Shown here: positions 1 through 7,120 of the stretch, piece by piece | Numbering within the stretch: the first letter of the stretch is position 1 | Layout: every line of letters starts with the position of its first letter | Source: Lachnospiraceae bacterium UBA7027 | GTDB lineage: Bacteria > Bacillota > Clostridia > Lachnospirales > Lachnospiraceae | Assembly (NCBI GenBank): GCA_002494135.1 | Contig: DLBG01000013.1 | Coordinates: 1 to 15,989, forward strand | Direction of reading: 5' to 3' | DNA length: 15,989 bases | The notes under the pieces: generated by a model | Databases searched by the model: none | What the model was told of the DNA's origin: nothing | The model's input: the letters and a program-made list of their open reading frames with translations, nothing else | Program-made: the position numbers and the translations under genes

Positions 1-630
1 GATATCGTTGTAATACTGCTCCAGTCCGTAAGAACCGACATTACCGTCGTTTGTAAAACCGATGACGTCCGATGCCAGCGCTCCGTTCGGATAGGTGCGG
101 ACATATTCTTCATCAAAGGCCACACCGTAGATTCCGGCCGCCTCGGGGTTCTCGGCGGCTGCTTTTACCATTTCGTTGAATTTTTCAACGCTTTCGTACT
201 CCACGCGCTTTGCGATGAGTTTGTAGGTACTGTTGGGATTTTCACGCATAAAAGCAACGAGCTCGCTCGCGTTGGCCCCGAAACAGGTAGCCAGCGCATC
301 GGCCGTTGCCTGATATAATCCTTCATTTTTCTGAATGGATGCCTTGTAGGCGATATCCTTGGTGGAAAGTTTTACGTTGTAAACCTTTCTGCAGGTTGCG
401 AGTGTGGTACCCTTACTGTCGAGGATGGAGCCTCTCTTGTAGGGAAGAACCACGCTGTCGTATCCGGAGAGCTGAGAGAGGACTTTCTTCTCGTATTCCG
501 CACCGCTCTTATAATTGATATAAGCGATGCGACCCACAAGGGCCAGCATCGCCGCCATAATCAGAAAGACAAAAATAAGAAGGTACTTTTTCATTTCTTT
601 ATTAAAAACATTTCCGCCTGTCTCACTCAT
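1..630 (-). CDS. Class B penicillin-binding protein (FtsI/SpoVD type), N-terminal part, truncated by window edge
   Basis: This is the N-terminal 210 residues of a septal peptidoglycan transpeptidase; the rest lies beyond base 1. The start at 630 begins MSETGGNVFNKEMKKY and has a GGGAAAG ribosome binding site. A short cytoplasmic tail is followed by one membrane anchor at about residues 17-36 (LLIFVFLIMAAMLALVG), as in bitopic class B PBPs. The PBP dimerisation-domain signature follows: RGSILDSKGTTLA near residue 67, then FDEEYVRTYPNGALASDVIG and GSYGLEQYY near the cut end. The catalytic SxxK domain is outside the window. The position just after ftsL is the usual one for ftsI/pbpB, and in sporulating Clostridia also for spoVD. 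Without the C-terminus, with or without PASTA domains, these cannot be separated. A promoter inside the end of ftsL may serve this gene separately. Confidence 0.92.
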   Translation of the reverse strand, partial: MSETGGNVFNKEMKKYLLIFVFLIMAAMLALVGRIAYINYKSGAEYEKKVLSQLSGYDSVVLPYKRGSILDSKGTTLATCRKVYNVKLSTKDIAYKASIQKNEGLYQATADALATCFGANASELVAFMRENPNSTYKLIAKRVEYESVEKFNEMVKAAAENPEAAGIYGVAFDEEYVRTYPNGALASDVIGFTNDGNVGSYGLEQYYNDI

Positions 631-685
631 TTCTTTCCCAACTCTTCAGTTAAAATTCACGGCCGGTCGCACACGGCCAACCTTT

Positions 686-714
686 ATTATACGCCAAATT
701 CTACCGGATGTCAG
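686..714 (-). promoter_or_regulatory. Putative sigma-A promoter for the PBP gene
   Basis: On the minus strand there is a -35 box CTGACA (714-709), a 17-bp spacer and a perfect -10 box TATAAT (691-686). It overlaps the last codons of ftsL and lies about 55 bp before the PBP start at 630. A short GGCCG/CGGCC hairpin lies between the promoter and the RBS. The match is strong, but no expression evidence is available. Confidence 0.6.
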
Positions 715-1141
715 CGTACTGTCTTACATAATCGTCCATATCGCCGGTATATACCACGATCTGGCCTTCCGCAGCGTAATGCATTCCGAGTTCCTCGGTT
801 GCGATACGCTTCACTTCCGCCGCATCCACAGAATTTACGATACGGTCGTATGTTGCATCGTTGTCTGCCTTTAAGGTTACGTACTGGTTCTCCAGCCTGG
901 ATACATTGTTAACGCTCTCTTTTAAGTTCTCCTGTGCGCGAATCATCATGATTGCAGACATTGCAACCGCGATAAATGCGATGGATAAGAACAAAACGTA
1001 GGGCAGATTCATGTGTCTTGCCTTCTCCTGGTTCTTGCGAACCGTAGGGTCCATGCGTTCCACGGGCTCCTCCATGCGGAGTCTGTACTCATGATACTGC
1101 TCTGCGGTATTTCCGTAATTGTACTGATTTCTTCTTGCCAT
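701..1141 (-). CDS. ftsL: Cell division protein FtsL-like, septum formation initiator family
   Basis: This 146-residue bitopic protein is expected to join DivIC/FtsB and DivIB in the divisome subcomplex that activates septal peptidoglycan synthesis. Sequence features are a charged cytoplasmic N-terminus of about 45 residues, one membrane segment at about 47-68 (YVLFLSIAFIAVAMSAIMMI) and an extracytoplasmic coiled-coil-like stretch (about 70-105). The short C-terminal region includes EVKRIATEELGMHYAAEGQIV, similar to the conserved end of FtsL/DivIC proteins. FtsL proteins diverge strongly, so the assignment leans on topology and on position between rsmH and the PBP gene. The start has a GAGGTAA ribosome binding site and lies 13 bp after the rsmH stop, so the two are probably co-transcribed. 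Confidence 0.85.
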   Translation of the reverse strand: MARRNQYNYGNTAEQYHEYRLRMEEPVERMDPTVRKNQEKARHMNLPYVLFLSIAFIAVAMSAIMMIRAQENLKESVNNVSRLENQYVTLKADNDATYDRIVNSVDAAEVKRIATEELGMHYAAEGQIVVYTGDMDDYVRQYADIR

Positions 1142-1154
1142 TTTTATTACCTCG

Positions 1155-2105
1155 TTATGGGTTTTCTTTCTTTACAAAAACTCTCAGTTTTGCTGATTTT
1201 GCTCTCGGGTTCTCTTCCATTTCCTCTTCGGTGGGAAGAATCGGCTTTCTCGTAAGCGCCTCTCCGATTGGTTTTCTTCCGCAGGTGCACACCGGAAAAC
1301 TCGGCGGACAGATGCAGGGATTCGCTGCTTCCCTGAATTTGTTTTTTACAATTCGGTCTTCCAGGGAATGGAAGGTGATGATTGCAAGCCTTCCGTCCGG
1401 CCTTAAGAGCGAAAGCATGTCGTCCAGCGTATCTTTTAAAACATTCAGTTCATCGTTGCATTCAATTCTGAGCGCCTGAAATGTCTGCTTGGAAGGATGT
1501 CCCTTGCCGGCTCTCATTTTCGCCGGAATGCTTTCTTTTATGATTTCGTTTAATTCAAATGTCGTTTCGATCGGTTTCTGTGCACGGTGGCGGACGATAT
1601 GTTTTACGATGTTGCCCGCGAACTGCTCTTCGCCGTATTCTTTGATAACCCTGTAAAGTTCCTGCTCAGAATATCCGTTCACAATATCGTATGCGGTAAG
1701 ACTCTGCCTTTGATCCATTCTCATATCGAGTCTTGCGTCGCTTCTGTAGGAGAATCCTCTTTCACCCTCATCAAACTGATAGGAGGAGACGCCCAGATCC
1801 AGTAAAATTCCGTCAACTTCCGGAATACCAAGGTCGCTTAAGACCTTTTTCATATTCCTGTAGTTATCGCGTACGATTGTGACGATTCCCCGATCGGAGA
1901 ATGCCTGCAGCCTCTCTCCCGCAGCCTTGATGGCCGCTTCGTCCTGGTCGATTCCGATCAGCTTTCCTTTTTCGGAAAGACGGCTTGCTATTTCAAAGGA
2001 ATGTCCCCCGCCTCCGAGGGTTCCGTCGGCATAAATCCCGTCTGCCTTGATGTTCAGGCTTTCGATGACTTCATTCAATAAAATGGATTTATGTGCAAAC
2101 TCCAT
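1155..2105 (-). CDS. rsmH: 16S rRNA (cytosine-1402-N4)-methyltransferase RsmH
   Basis: RsmH (MraW) uses S-adenosylmethionine to methylate N4 of C1402 of 16S rRNA in the ribosomal P site. The 316-residue length is normal. Diagnostic motifs are the SAM-binding loop DGTLGGGGHS (27-36), GIDQD (51-55), LLDLGVSSYQFD (101-112) and RGFSYRSDARLDMRMD (116-131). Near the C-terminus are TFHSLEDRIVK and a CxC..CxC cluster (NPCICPPSFPVCTC). An ACGGAG ribosome binding site lies 6 bp before the start. It is separated from mraZ by 96 bp holding a strong GC-rich stem-loop and is closely followed by ftsL, in the standard dcw order. Confidence 0.98.
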   Translation of the reverse strand: MEFAHKSILLNEVIESLNIKADGIYADGTLGGGGHSFEIASRLSEKGKLIGIDQDEAAIKAAGERLQAFSDRGIVTIVRDNYRNMKKVLSDLGIPEVDGILLDLGVSSYQFDEGERGFSYRSDARLDMRMDQRQSLTAYDIVNGYSEQELYRVIKEYGEEQFAGNIVKHIVRHRAQKPIETTFELNEIIKESIPAKMRAGKGHPSKQTFQALRIECNDELNVLKDTLDDMLSLLRPDGRLAIITFHSLEDRIVKNKFREAANPCICPPSFPVCTCGRKPIGEALTRKPILPTEEEMEENPRAKSAKLRVFVKKENP

Positions 2106-2123
2106 GTATTCTCCGTTATTTTC

Positions 2124-2164
2124 GGTACCGGGCCCTGAAGGAGGATCCGGGAGGACCCGGTACC
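2124..2164 (-). other. Strong stem-loop in the mraZ-rsmH intergenic leader
   Basis: Two perfect 9-base arms, GGTACCGGG (2164-2156 on the minus strand) and CCCGGTACC (2132-2124), enclose a 23-nt loop. An alternative hairpin, CCGGG-TCCT-CCCGG, can form with the upstream arm. No U-run follows, so it is not a standard terminator. It ends about 10 bp before the rsmH ribosome binding site. It could be a processing or stabilising element, or it could influence rsmH translation. Confidence 0.6.
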
Positions 2165-2201
2165 ACCCGTTTGCGATTTTATAAAATACTCCGGAATTTT
2201 G

Positions 2202-2630
2202 TTAAATCCCGAGTCCGTCCAGTCTCTCTGCCAGTGCGTTGATGTCCACATCCTCGGAAGCCGCATTGTAAGCTTCTTTCGCCCAGAACTCGATATGGTT
2301 GCCCATACCGACCATTACGGTATCTTTCATCACGCCGGCGTATTCTCTTAAATATCCGGGGAGAAGGATTCTTCCCTGGGCATCCATGTCCACTTCGGCG
2401 GCACCGCCCAGCATAAATCTCGCGAATTGTCTTCCGTCCCGGTTGGTTAACGGAATCGCGGAGAGTTTCTCCTCGATAATCTCCCATTCGGAAGCAGGAT
2501 AAAAATAGAGGCACTTATCAATTCCCTTCGCAATTACAAATGTGTTGCCAAGCCCACATCTGAATTTGGTAGGAATAATAAGCCTTCCCTTCGGGTCGAT
2601 TGTGTGGTTGTATTCCGACATGAACTTCAT
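2202..2630 (-). CDS. mraZ: Transcriptional regulator MraZ
   Basis: MraZ is an AbrB-fold DNA-binding protein that controls its own dcw operon. The two half-repeats typical of the family are visible: EYNHTIDPKGRLIIP at residues 5-19 and AEVDMDAQGRILLPGYLREYAGV in the second half, each with the D-x-x-GR-[IL]-P core. I chose the start at 2630 (MKFMSEYNHT). It gives 142 residues, the normal MraZ length, and follows a GGAGG about 14 nt upstream. The frame is open for 30 more codons to 2720, but that would translate through the -10 box region and the MraZ operator boxes. First gene of the mraZ-rsmH-ftsL-PBP operon. Confidence 0.97.
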   Translation of the reverse strand: MKFMSEYNHTIDPKGRLIIPTKFRCGLGNTFVIAKGIDKCLYFYPASEWEIIEEKLSAIPLTNRDGRQFARFMLGGAAEVDMDAQGRILLPGYLREYAGVMKDTVMVGMGNHIEFWAKEAYNAASEDVDINALAERLDGLGI

Positions 2631-2644
2631 TTTGGAATAATTAT

Positions 2645-2692
2645 CCTCCACTTTTCTCCATAGTTCATCCACTTTCCGCCATCTACGCTCCA
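2645..2692 (-). promoter_or_regulatory. MraZ operator: five TGG boxes at 10-11 bp spacing
   Basis: Reading the minus strand, TGG triplets begin at 2692, 2681, 2671, 2660 and 2650 (spacings 11, 10, 11, 10), mostly in the context TGGA or AAAGTGG. This places one box on the same DNA face at each helical turn, as known for MraZ-binding regions (repeated TGG-containing boxes with 10-bp periodicity). The array lies just downstream of the predicted transcription start. The last box, TGGAGG, is also the mraZ Shine-Dalgarno sequence. Confidence 0.8.
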
Positions 2693-2705
2693 TTTTATAT
2701 GAAGA

Positions 2706-2733
2706 AGCATAAAAAATCAATACCCTGAGTCAA
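2706..2733 (-). promoter_or_regulatory. Sigma-A-type promoter of the mraZ operon
   Basis: The minus strand has TTGACT (2733-2728), a 16-bp spacer and TATGCT (2711-2706). Transcription would start near 2699, immediately before the MraZ boxes, so bound MraZ could block promoter escape. The placement also supports the shorter mraZ start at 2630. Confidence 0.65.
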
Positions 2734-2796
2734 GAAAAATCGCGAAATATCAAGGCTTTTCGGGCTTTTGTGTGTTAAAAAATTAACAGACTGAAG

Positions 2797-2833
2797 ATAA
2801 AAAAAGCCCCGTGCGGTTTTCCCCGCACAGGGC
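2797..2833 (-). terminator. Rho-independent terminator after the 581-residue gene
   Basis: On the minus strand the stem GCCC(T)GTGCGG / CCGCAC(G)GGGC (2833-2806, one mismatch) is followed by a run of T from 2805 downward. It lies 39 bp after the stop of the gene at 2872 and insulates the mraZ promoter from it. Confidence 0.9.
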
Positions 2834-2871
2834 ATAATTTTTATCCGACTTTTGTATAACACGGAGCCTGC

Positions 2872-4617
2872 TTACAATACCGGTCCTCCGTTTCCCTTCG
2901 CCGGACCATCGAGTTTGGGAAACAGCTGTTTTTCACAGAATTCCTGAACCTTTCCGGCAATTGTCTTCTTTAAACCTTCATCATTGACAAGTTTCTTCAG
3001 ATACTCTTCCCGCGTTTTAGCGTCCTCATGGTTTACGTTCGGATACTGAGTCTCAAGATAATTCTTCACGTAATTCGTAACATTTTCTATTTCCGTCTGA
3101 TCAAACGCCGAATCGATAACATGTGCATAAGCATGAAGTGCTGCTTCGTTCTTCGGATCCGTCAGAGCCTTACTGATCAGGTTCTTCGCCAGATGCTCCG
3201 AAGTCTGTATATACTCGGTATTCAGACTATCCTTCAGCCTGTCCAGACATTCGGTGCTCTTATTTACAACCTCATCCCATTTTTCTTTCCAGTTCTTCGG
3301 ATGATTTGCAATAATTCTCTTAAAATAGAAATCTTCGGCAAGCGCGTCCACTTCTTTGTTAAAATTCTTGGCGCGGATTTTATCATTTAAATCAATAACT
3401 TCTTTCACGCTTTCCCCATTTTTCATGAGTTCTTCCGTCTTCACCAGCTGATCTCTGTACTTAACCGAGCAGTAATTCTTTGCATAATCACGGGCAGGTC
3501 TCTGTCCGTAAAGAACCTTTAGATTCTTGCGTTCCGCCTCCGTCTTAAGGCCGGTTTTTCTCTCGAAGCGTTCGTTGAGCATCTTCTTAACCGCGACTTC
3601 TCTCATGGTCGGATAAATCTCTCTGCCGTCCTTTACGGTTTTGTCATAGTCAAACGGTGGCTCTTGATAACCGGCTTTTACGCCGAACTGCATTTGACCG
3701 CAAATCAGTTTAAGATCTGTAAAGGAATTCCGGCCTGCTTTAAATTTTGTGCCCTGCACATGAAACTTGGCGGCATTCTCCTGAACTCCTTTTTTCAACT
3801 GGTCAAACACCTTCAGATATGCCTCTGTCAGGTTCGCCATGCCTTCAATCAGACGATACCTTTCTGCCGTTTCGGGAGAAGTATGATCTCTGAAAACAGG
3901 TCTGTGTCCTCTTTCATAAGCGGATAATTTGGAATTAAAATCCGCCATGGCCGCTCTGATACCGTCAAGGCTGGCATCCGGGTTCGACAAAGTATTTATG
4001 AGCCTTTGATAACTCGCCCCGACCGCAATATAATCTTTGGGTCCTTCATTACCGGCCGGATACCAGTTCGCCTGCGGATCCTTCTGGGTTTCCGAAAGGA
4101 AACGGGCATATGTATTAACTTCTCTCGTCAGGTCCGATTTCCATTGTTCCAGGTTTCCGAGCAGGAAGGCCGTCTGCTGACGAGGTTTCATTTCTGCAAT
4201 CTCTTTTAGCTTCGCATCCGCATCCACCTTATTTTCTTTTTCATATTCCTTCTCGGACTCCCTGATAATCCCCAGGCAGTTCAATGCCTGCTGTACAACC
4301 GGAGGATAATCCTCTTTTTCCTTCTTTCCCTCAAATAGCTTCTTAACGGAATCAACCACATTTACCAAAAAGCTTTCTTTTCTGATTTCCGGAACCCTGA
4401 TTTTATCTCCCAATGCTTCTTCAAGATCTATTCCGCCGTATTTCCTGATAATAAACATCGCTTTCATCGCGTAGAGCTGTTTCTCATCATTCGGATCCCA
4501 GCCGAAATCCGAGACATACTGATTCTGAAATTCTTCCCAGTCTGCAATTTTTTCAGACTCGACACGAATATTAAGGATAGAGAGTTTTCTTTTCTGTTCG
4601 TCTGTTAAGTTAGCCAT
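2872..4617 (-). CDS. Large cytoplasmic protein of unknown function (581 residues)
   Basis: I do not recognise this protein. It has no signal peptide or membrane segment, is rich in Lys, Glu and Asn, and reads as a mostly helical soluble protein. It begins MANLTDEQKRKLSILNIRV and ends in a Gly/Pro-rich tail (GPAKGNGGPVL). The five cysteines are scattered without a metal-site pattern, and no P-loop, HTH or catalytic motif is evident. The start has a very strong AGGAGG ribosome binding site. The gene stands alone, with its own promoter region (about 4658-4691) and its own terminator (2797-2833), between the dcw operon and ychF. Base composition resembles the core genes more than the AT-rich element, so it is likely a long-resident lineage-specific gene, though this is inference. 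Confidence 0.88.
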   Translation of the reverse strand: MANLTDEQKRKLSILNIRVESEKIADWEEFQNQYVSDFGWDPNDEKQLYAMKAMFIIRKYGGIDLEEALGDKIRVPEIRKESFLVNVVDSVKKLFEGKKEKEDYPPVVQQALNCLGIIRESEKEYEKENKVDADAKLKEIAEMKPRQQTAFLLGNLEQWKSDLTREVNTYARFLSETQKDPQANWYPAGNEGPKDYIAVGASYQRLINTLSNPDASLDGIRAAMADFNSKLSAYERGHRPVFRDHTSPETAERYRLIEGMANLTEAYLKVFDQLKKGVQENAAKFHVQGTKFKAGRNSFTDLKLICGQMQFGVKAGYQEPPFDYDKTVKDGREIYPTMREVAVKKMLNERFERKTGLKTEAERKNLKVLYGQRPARDYAKNYCSVKYRDQLVKTEELMKNGESVKEVIDLNDKIRAKNFNKEVDALAEDFYFKRIIANHPKNWKEKWDEVVNKSTECLDRLKDSLNTEYIQTSEHLAKNLISKALTDPKNEAALHAYAHVIDSAFDQTEIENVTNYVKNYLETQYPNVNHEDAKTREEYLKKLVNDEGLKKTIAGKVQEFCEKQLFPKLDGPAKGNGGPVL

Positions 4618-4657
4618 ATCTTCATCCTCCTATAGCTTTACAACTTCCGACAAATTC

Positions 4658-4691
4658 ATTATAACCCAAGCAGTCCAACACATGTCCAACA
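4658..4691 (-). promoter_or_regulatory. Promoter region with a direct repeat, upstream of the 581-residue gene
   Basis: A perfect -10 box TATAAT lies at 4663-4658 on the minus strand, about 40 bp before the start codon. Upstream are two copies of TGTTGGAC, starting 11 bp apart (4691-4684 and 4680-4673). TTGGAC could serve as a -35 box, but the spacing is 20 bp for the far copy and 9 bp for the near one, neither ideal. The repeat may instead bind an activator. Confidence 0.5.
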
Positions 4692-4725
4692 AAAAAACGA
4701 CATTTCCAAAGAAATGCCGTTTTTT
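4690..4725. terminator. Bidirectional terminator after ychF
   Basis: The stem ACGACATTTC (4697-4706) pairs with GAAATGCCGT (4711-4720) around a 4-nt loop, with one G-U pair. It is flanked by A7 and T5 runs, so it can stop transcription on either strand. The physiological role is to end ychF, whose stop codon is 34 bp away. Confidence 0.85.
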
Positions 4726-4759
4726 AAATCATCCTTTTTCGGTATTACGGGTAAAATTC

Positions 4760-5860
4760 TTAAACGTTAAACCGGAATAAAATCACATCTCCGTCTTTGA
4801 CGACGTATTCTTTGCCCTCAAGTCCGACAAGACCTTTTTCCTTGGCCGCGGCAATGGATCCTTCCGAAATCAGCACATCATAGGGAACAACTTCCGCTTT
4901 GATGAATCCTCTTTCAAAATCGGTATGAATCTTTCCTGCTGCCTGCGGAGCCTTGGTTCCTTTCTTAATGGTCCATGCACGGCACTCGTCTTCTCCCGCC
5001 GTCAGGAAACTGATTAAACCGAGAAGACTGTAGCTTTCGGTTACCAGCTTATCAAGACCGGAGGAGCGAACTCCGAGTTCTTCCAGGTACTCTTTCTTTT
5101 CTTCATCGGACAAATCCGCAAGTTCCTGTTCAATCTGTGCGCAGATTACCAGCGCGCCGGATCCTTCCGAAGCGGCAATCTCACGAACCTTCTGTACATA
5201 TGCATTGGAAGCTCCGTCATCCGCCAGATCATCCTCTGCCACGTTTGCCGCATAAATCGTCGGCTTCGCGGTAAGCAGGTTGTAGGTTTTGAATGCTGCT
5301 GCCAGATCCTCGTCTTCGGGAACTTCGAAGGAACGGGCCATTTTACCCTCTTCGAGATGCGCCTTGATGGCTTTTAACATCTCTTCTTCCTTGGCTGCTA
5401 CCTTATCCATCCTGGCTGCCTTTGCAACCTTTGCATTACGGCGTTCCAAAATCTCTAAGTCGGAGAAAATCAGCTCTAAGTTAATGGTTTCAATATCTCT
5501 TGCCGGATCCACGCTTCCTTCCACATGAATGATGTTCTCGTCTTCAAAACATCTTACCACGTGTACGATGGCATCCACCTCACGAATGTTTGCAAGGAAC
5601 TGGTTTCCGAGTCCTTCTCCCTTGCTTGCACCTTTTACCAGACCCGCAATATCAACAAATTCGATCACCGCCGGCGTTACTTTCTTCGTGTTGTATAGTT
5701 CGCCGAGTTTCTCGATTCTCTCATCCGGTACCGCCACGATGCCGACATTCGGATCAATGGTGCAGAACGGATAGTTCGCGGATTCCGCGCCTGCTTTGGT
5801 TAATGAATTAAATAATGTGGATTTGCCGACATTGGGCAAGCCTACGATTCCAAGTTTCAT
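4760..5860 (-). CDS. ychF: Redox-regulated ATPase YchF (Obg-like P-loop protein)
   Basis: YchF/Ola1 belongs to the Obg GTPase group but prefers ATP; it associates with ribosomes and affects stress responses. Motifs: G1 GLPNVGKST (7-15), switch region NYPFCTIDPNVG (29-40), G3 VDIAGLVKGA (69-78), and NVAE (206-209) in place of NKxD, the change linked to ATP specificity. A C-terminal TGS-like domain occupies about 280-366. Length is 366 residues, normal for the family. The start at 5860 (MKLGIVGLPN) is preceded by AAGGAG at a good distance; the frame stays open upstream to 5962 but that extension is not family sequence. The integrase gene ends only 108 bp upstream, and I see no clear promoter in that gap. 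Confidence 0.97.
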   Translation of the reverse strand: MKLGIVGLPNVGKSTLFNSLTKAGAESANYPFCTIDPNVGIVAVPDERIEKLGELYNTKKVTPAVIEFVDIAGLVKGASKGEGLGNQFLANIREVDAIVHVVRCFEDENIIHVEGSVDPARDIETINLELIFSDLEILERRNAKVAKAARMDKVAAKEEEMLKAIKAHLEEGKMARSFEVPEDEDLAAAFKTYNLLTAKPTIYAANVAEDDLADDGASNAYVQKVREIAASEGSGALVICAQIEQELADLSDEEKKEYLEELGVRSSGLDKLVTESYSLLGLISFLTAGEDECRAWTIKKGTKAPQAAGKIHTDFERGFIKAEVVPYDVLISEGSIAAAKEKGLVGLEGKEYVVKDGDVILFRFNV

Positions 5861-5968
5861 TTTTGTTTCTTCTCCTTCTAAAAACCCAGTATTTATGCGG
5901 CTTTGCGGGTTTGTGCTTTTTACCGAGTACCACACCGAGTACCACGGTCCATATTTTCGCATAAAGTT
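5861..5968 (-). other. Integrase-ychF junction, candidate attachment region
   Basis: This 108-bp gap contains a perfect tandem duplication of a 12-mer (5922-5945) and a loose inverted repeat, AAACCC/GGGTTT, around 5882-5912. Integrase genes of this type usually lie next to their attachment site, so the element end should be here. I cannot mark the exact core, because the matching copy at the other end is not identified in the window. No convincing -35/-10 pair for ychF is visible. Confidence 0.45.
5922..5945. repeat. Perfect tandem repeat of a 12-bp unit (ACCGAGTACCAC) x2
   Basis: ACCGAGTACCAC occurs twice without a gap at 5922-5933 and 5934-5945. On the minus strand this is GTGGTACTCGGT twice. 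A partial GTGGTA also occurs in the last codons of the integrase gene (about 5971-5976). Repeats of this kind near an integrase gene commonly bind the N-terminal arm-binding domain of the recombinase. Confidence 0.75.
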
Positions 5969-7099
5969 TTATACCACTTTTAACGCATCAGCCACTAAAT
6001 CAATCTCTCTATGCTTTTCTTCCTCTGTAATATGTACATACAGATTCATGGTGATTCCAATGTTTGAATGTCCTAAAATCTTCTGCAGAGTCTTCGGCTT
6101 CATGCCCCCTTCGATACATCTCGTCGCAAAAGTGTGACGTAACACATGCATCGAAAATCTGGGAATGCCAATCCGGTCACAATACTTAAACAATCCTGTA
6201 TCATATGTACTGTTCTTTACCGGTGTGCCGTTTCTGCAAAGAAAAACAAAATCCATCCATTCCATCGGTACTATCTTTAATTTGCTGTTCTTTTCTCTCT
6301 GATTCTTCAGGATGCGAATGGCTTCCTCCGTTAACGGAATGGTACGATATCCGGATTTACTCTTCGGCGGTCCGATTCTCCATTCTCCGACTGAATAGCG
6401 ATATTCCATTGACCTTTCGATTTTAAGCGTTTTCTCTTCAAAATCAATATCCGACCACTTAAGGCCAATCAGCTCTCCCGTACGGAGACCGGTCTGAAGT
6501 ACGAAACGATACTGGTTTTCGTAGCTGTAACCTACGACTGCCTCCAAAAACTTCCTCTGAACGTCCTTTGTAAGTGCTTCCTTCTTCGCAGAAGGCTTAC
6601 CCATGTCGCTTTTCACGGACTTTTTGCAAGGATTATTGATGATTACATCGTTTTCCTTGGCAAATTCCAACATATTAAAAAGAGCAATCCGTGCCTGATA
6701 AATCGTTGACGTCCTGTAGCCTTCCTCCGCCATTTTCGAAAATACCATCTGGCAATGCAGAGGTTTTACTTCTGTCAAAAGTTTATTTCCGATGACACCC
6801 TTGATATTACGTTCATAACGATCCGTATAGTTCCTTACCGTATTCGGTCTTACCGTCTGCTTCTTAATCCCTATCCAATAATCAAACCAGGCATCTACTA
6901 TCATATCCGCAGGCTGGTCCAAATCACTGTGCTGGTCAATATATGTCGCATCCGCAAGCCATTGTCTTACTTCCTGTAATTTTTTGGACCTCTTCGTTCT
7001 GCGTCTTCCGAACTTATCAACAAATCTGGCAAAATAAGTTCCGTTCTGCTGCTGAAGGATCCCTTCTCCTAGCTCCTTTCCCTTGAGATCTTTTCCCAT
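5969..7099 (-). CDS. int: Tyrosine recombinase / site-specific integrase
   Basis: This enzyme integrates and excises the element by strand exchange through a covalent phosphotyrosine. The 376-residue protein has an N-terminal arm-binding (AP2-like) region at about 13-50, a SAM-like core-binding domain at about 62-155 and the catalytic domain at about 172-370. The catalytic residues are all present: R206 in TGLRTGELIGLKW, a lysine near 246-248, H318 and R321 in HVLRHTFAT, H344 in LGHSNIGIT and nucleophile Y354. It therefore looks functional. An AAAGGAG ribosome binding site lies 7 bp before ATG. It follows xis after a 132-bp gap with a long dyad, so its expression may be attenuated relative to xis. 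The last codons lie near the candidate attachment region. Confidence 0.95.
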   Translation of the reverse strand: MGKDLKGKELGEGILQQQNGTYFARFVDKFGRRRTKRSKKLQEVRQWLADATYIDQHSDLDQPADMIVDAWFDYWIGIKKQTVRPNTVRNYTDRYERNIKGVIGNKLLTEVKPLHCQMVFSKMAEEGYRTSTIYQARIALFNMLEFAKENDVIINNPCKKSVKSDMGKPSAKKEALTKDVQRKFLEAVVGYSYENQYRFVLQTGLRTGELIGLKWSDIDFEEKTLKIERSMEYRYSVGEWRIGPPKSKSGYRTIPLTEEAIRILKNQREKNSKLKIVPMEWMDFVFLCRNGTPVKNSTYDTGLFKYCDRIGIPRFSMHVLRHTFATRCIEGGMKPKTLQKILGHSNIGITMNLYVHITEEEKHREIDLVADALKVV

Positions 7100-7120
7100 T
7101 TTTCGGCTCCTTTCTAAGTT

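Noticed and set aside
306..874. Plus-strand open frames over the PBP and ftsL genes.
   Set aside because: They are antisense to well-supported coding regions, lack ribosome binding sites and show no family resemblance.
2156..2169. CGGGTGGTACCGGG on the minus strand resembles the T-box antiterminator core AGGGTGGTACCGCG.
   Set aside because: It lies inside an operon between mraZ and rsmH, the GCG end is not matched, no specifier stem or terminator with U-run is seen, and the bases are explained by the 9-bp stem at 2124-2164.
2631..2720. N-terminal extension of MraZ by 30 codons.
   Set aside because: It would cover the operator boxes and part of the -10 region, and exceeds the family length of about 143 residues.
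5861..5962. N-terminal extension of YchF by 34 codons.
   Set aside because: The extra residues translate the 12-bp tandem repeat region, do not match the family, and a good RBS precedes the start at 5860.
5861..5968. A tRNA 3' end as the integration target.
   Set aside because: No TTC-loop or acceptor-stem pattern could be found near the integrase end; the target looks intergenic.
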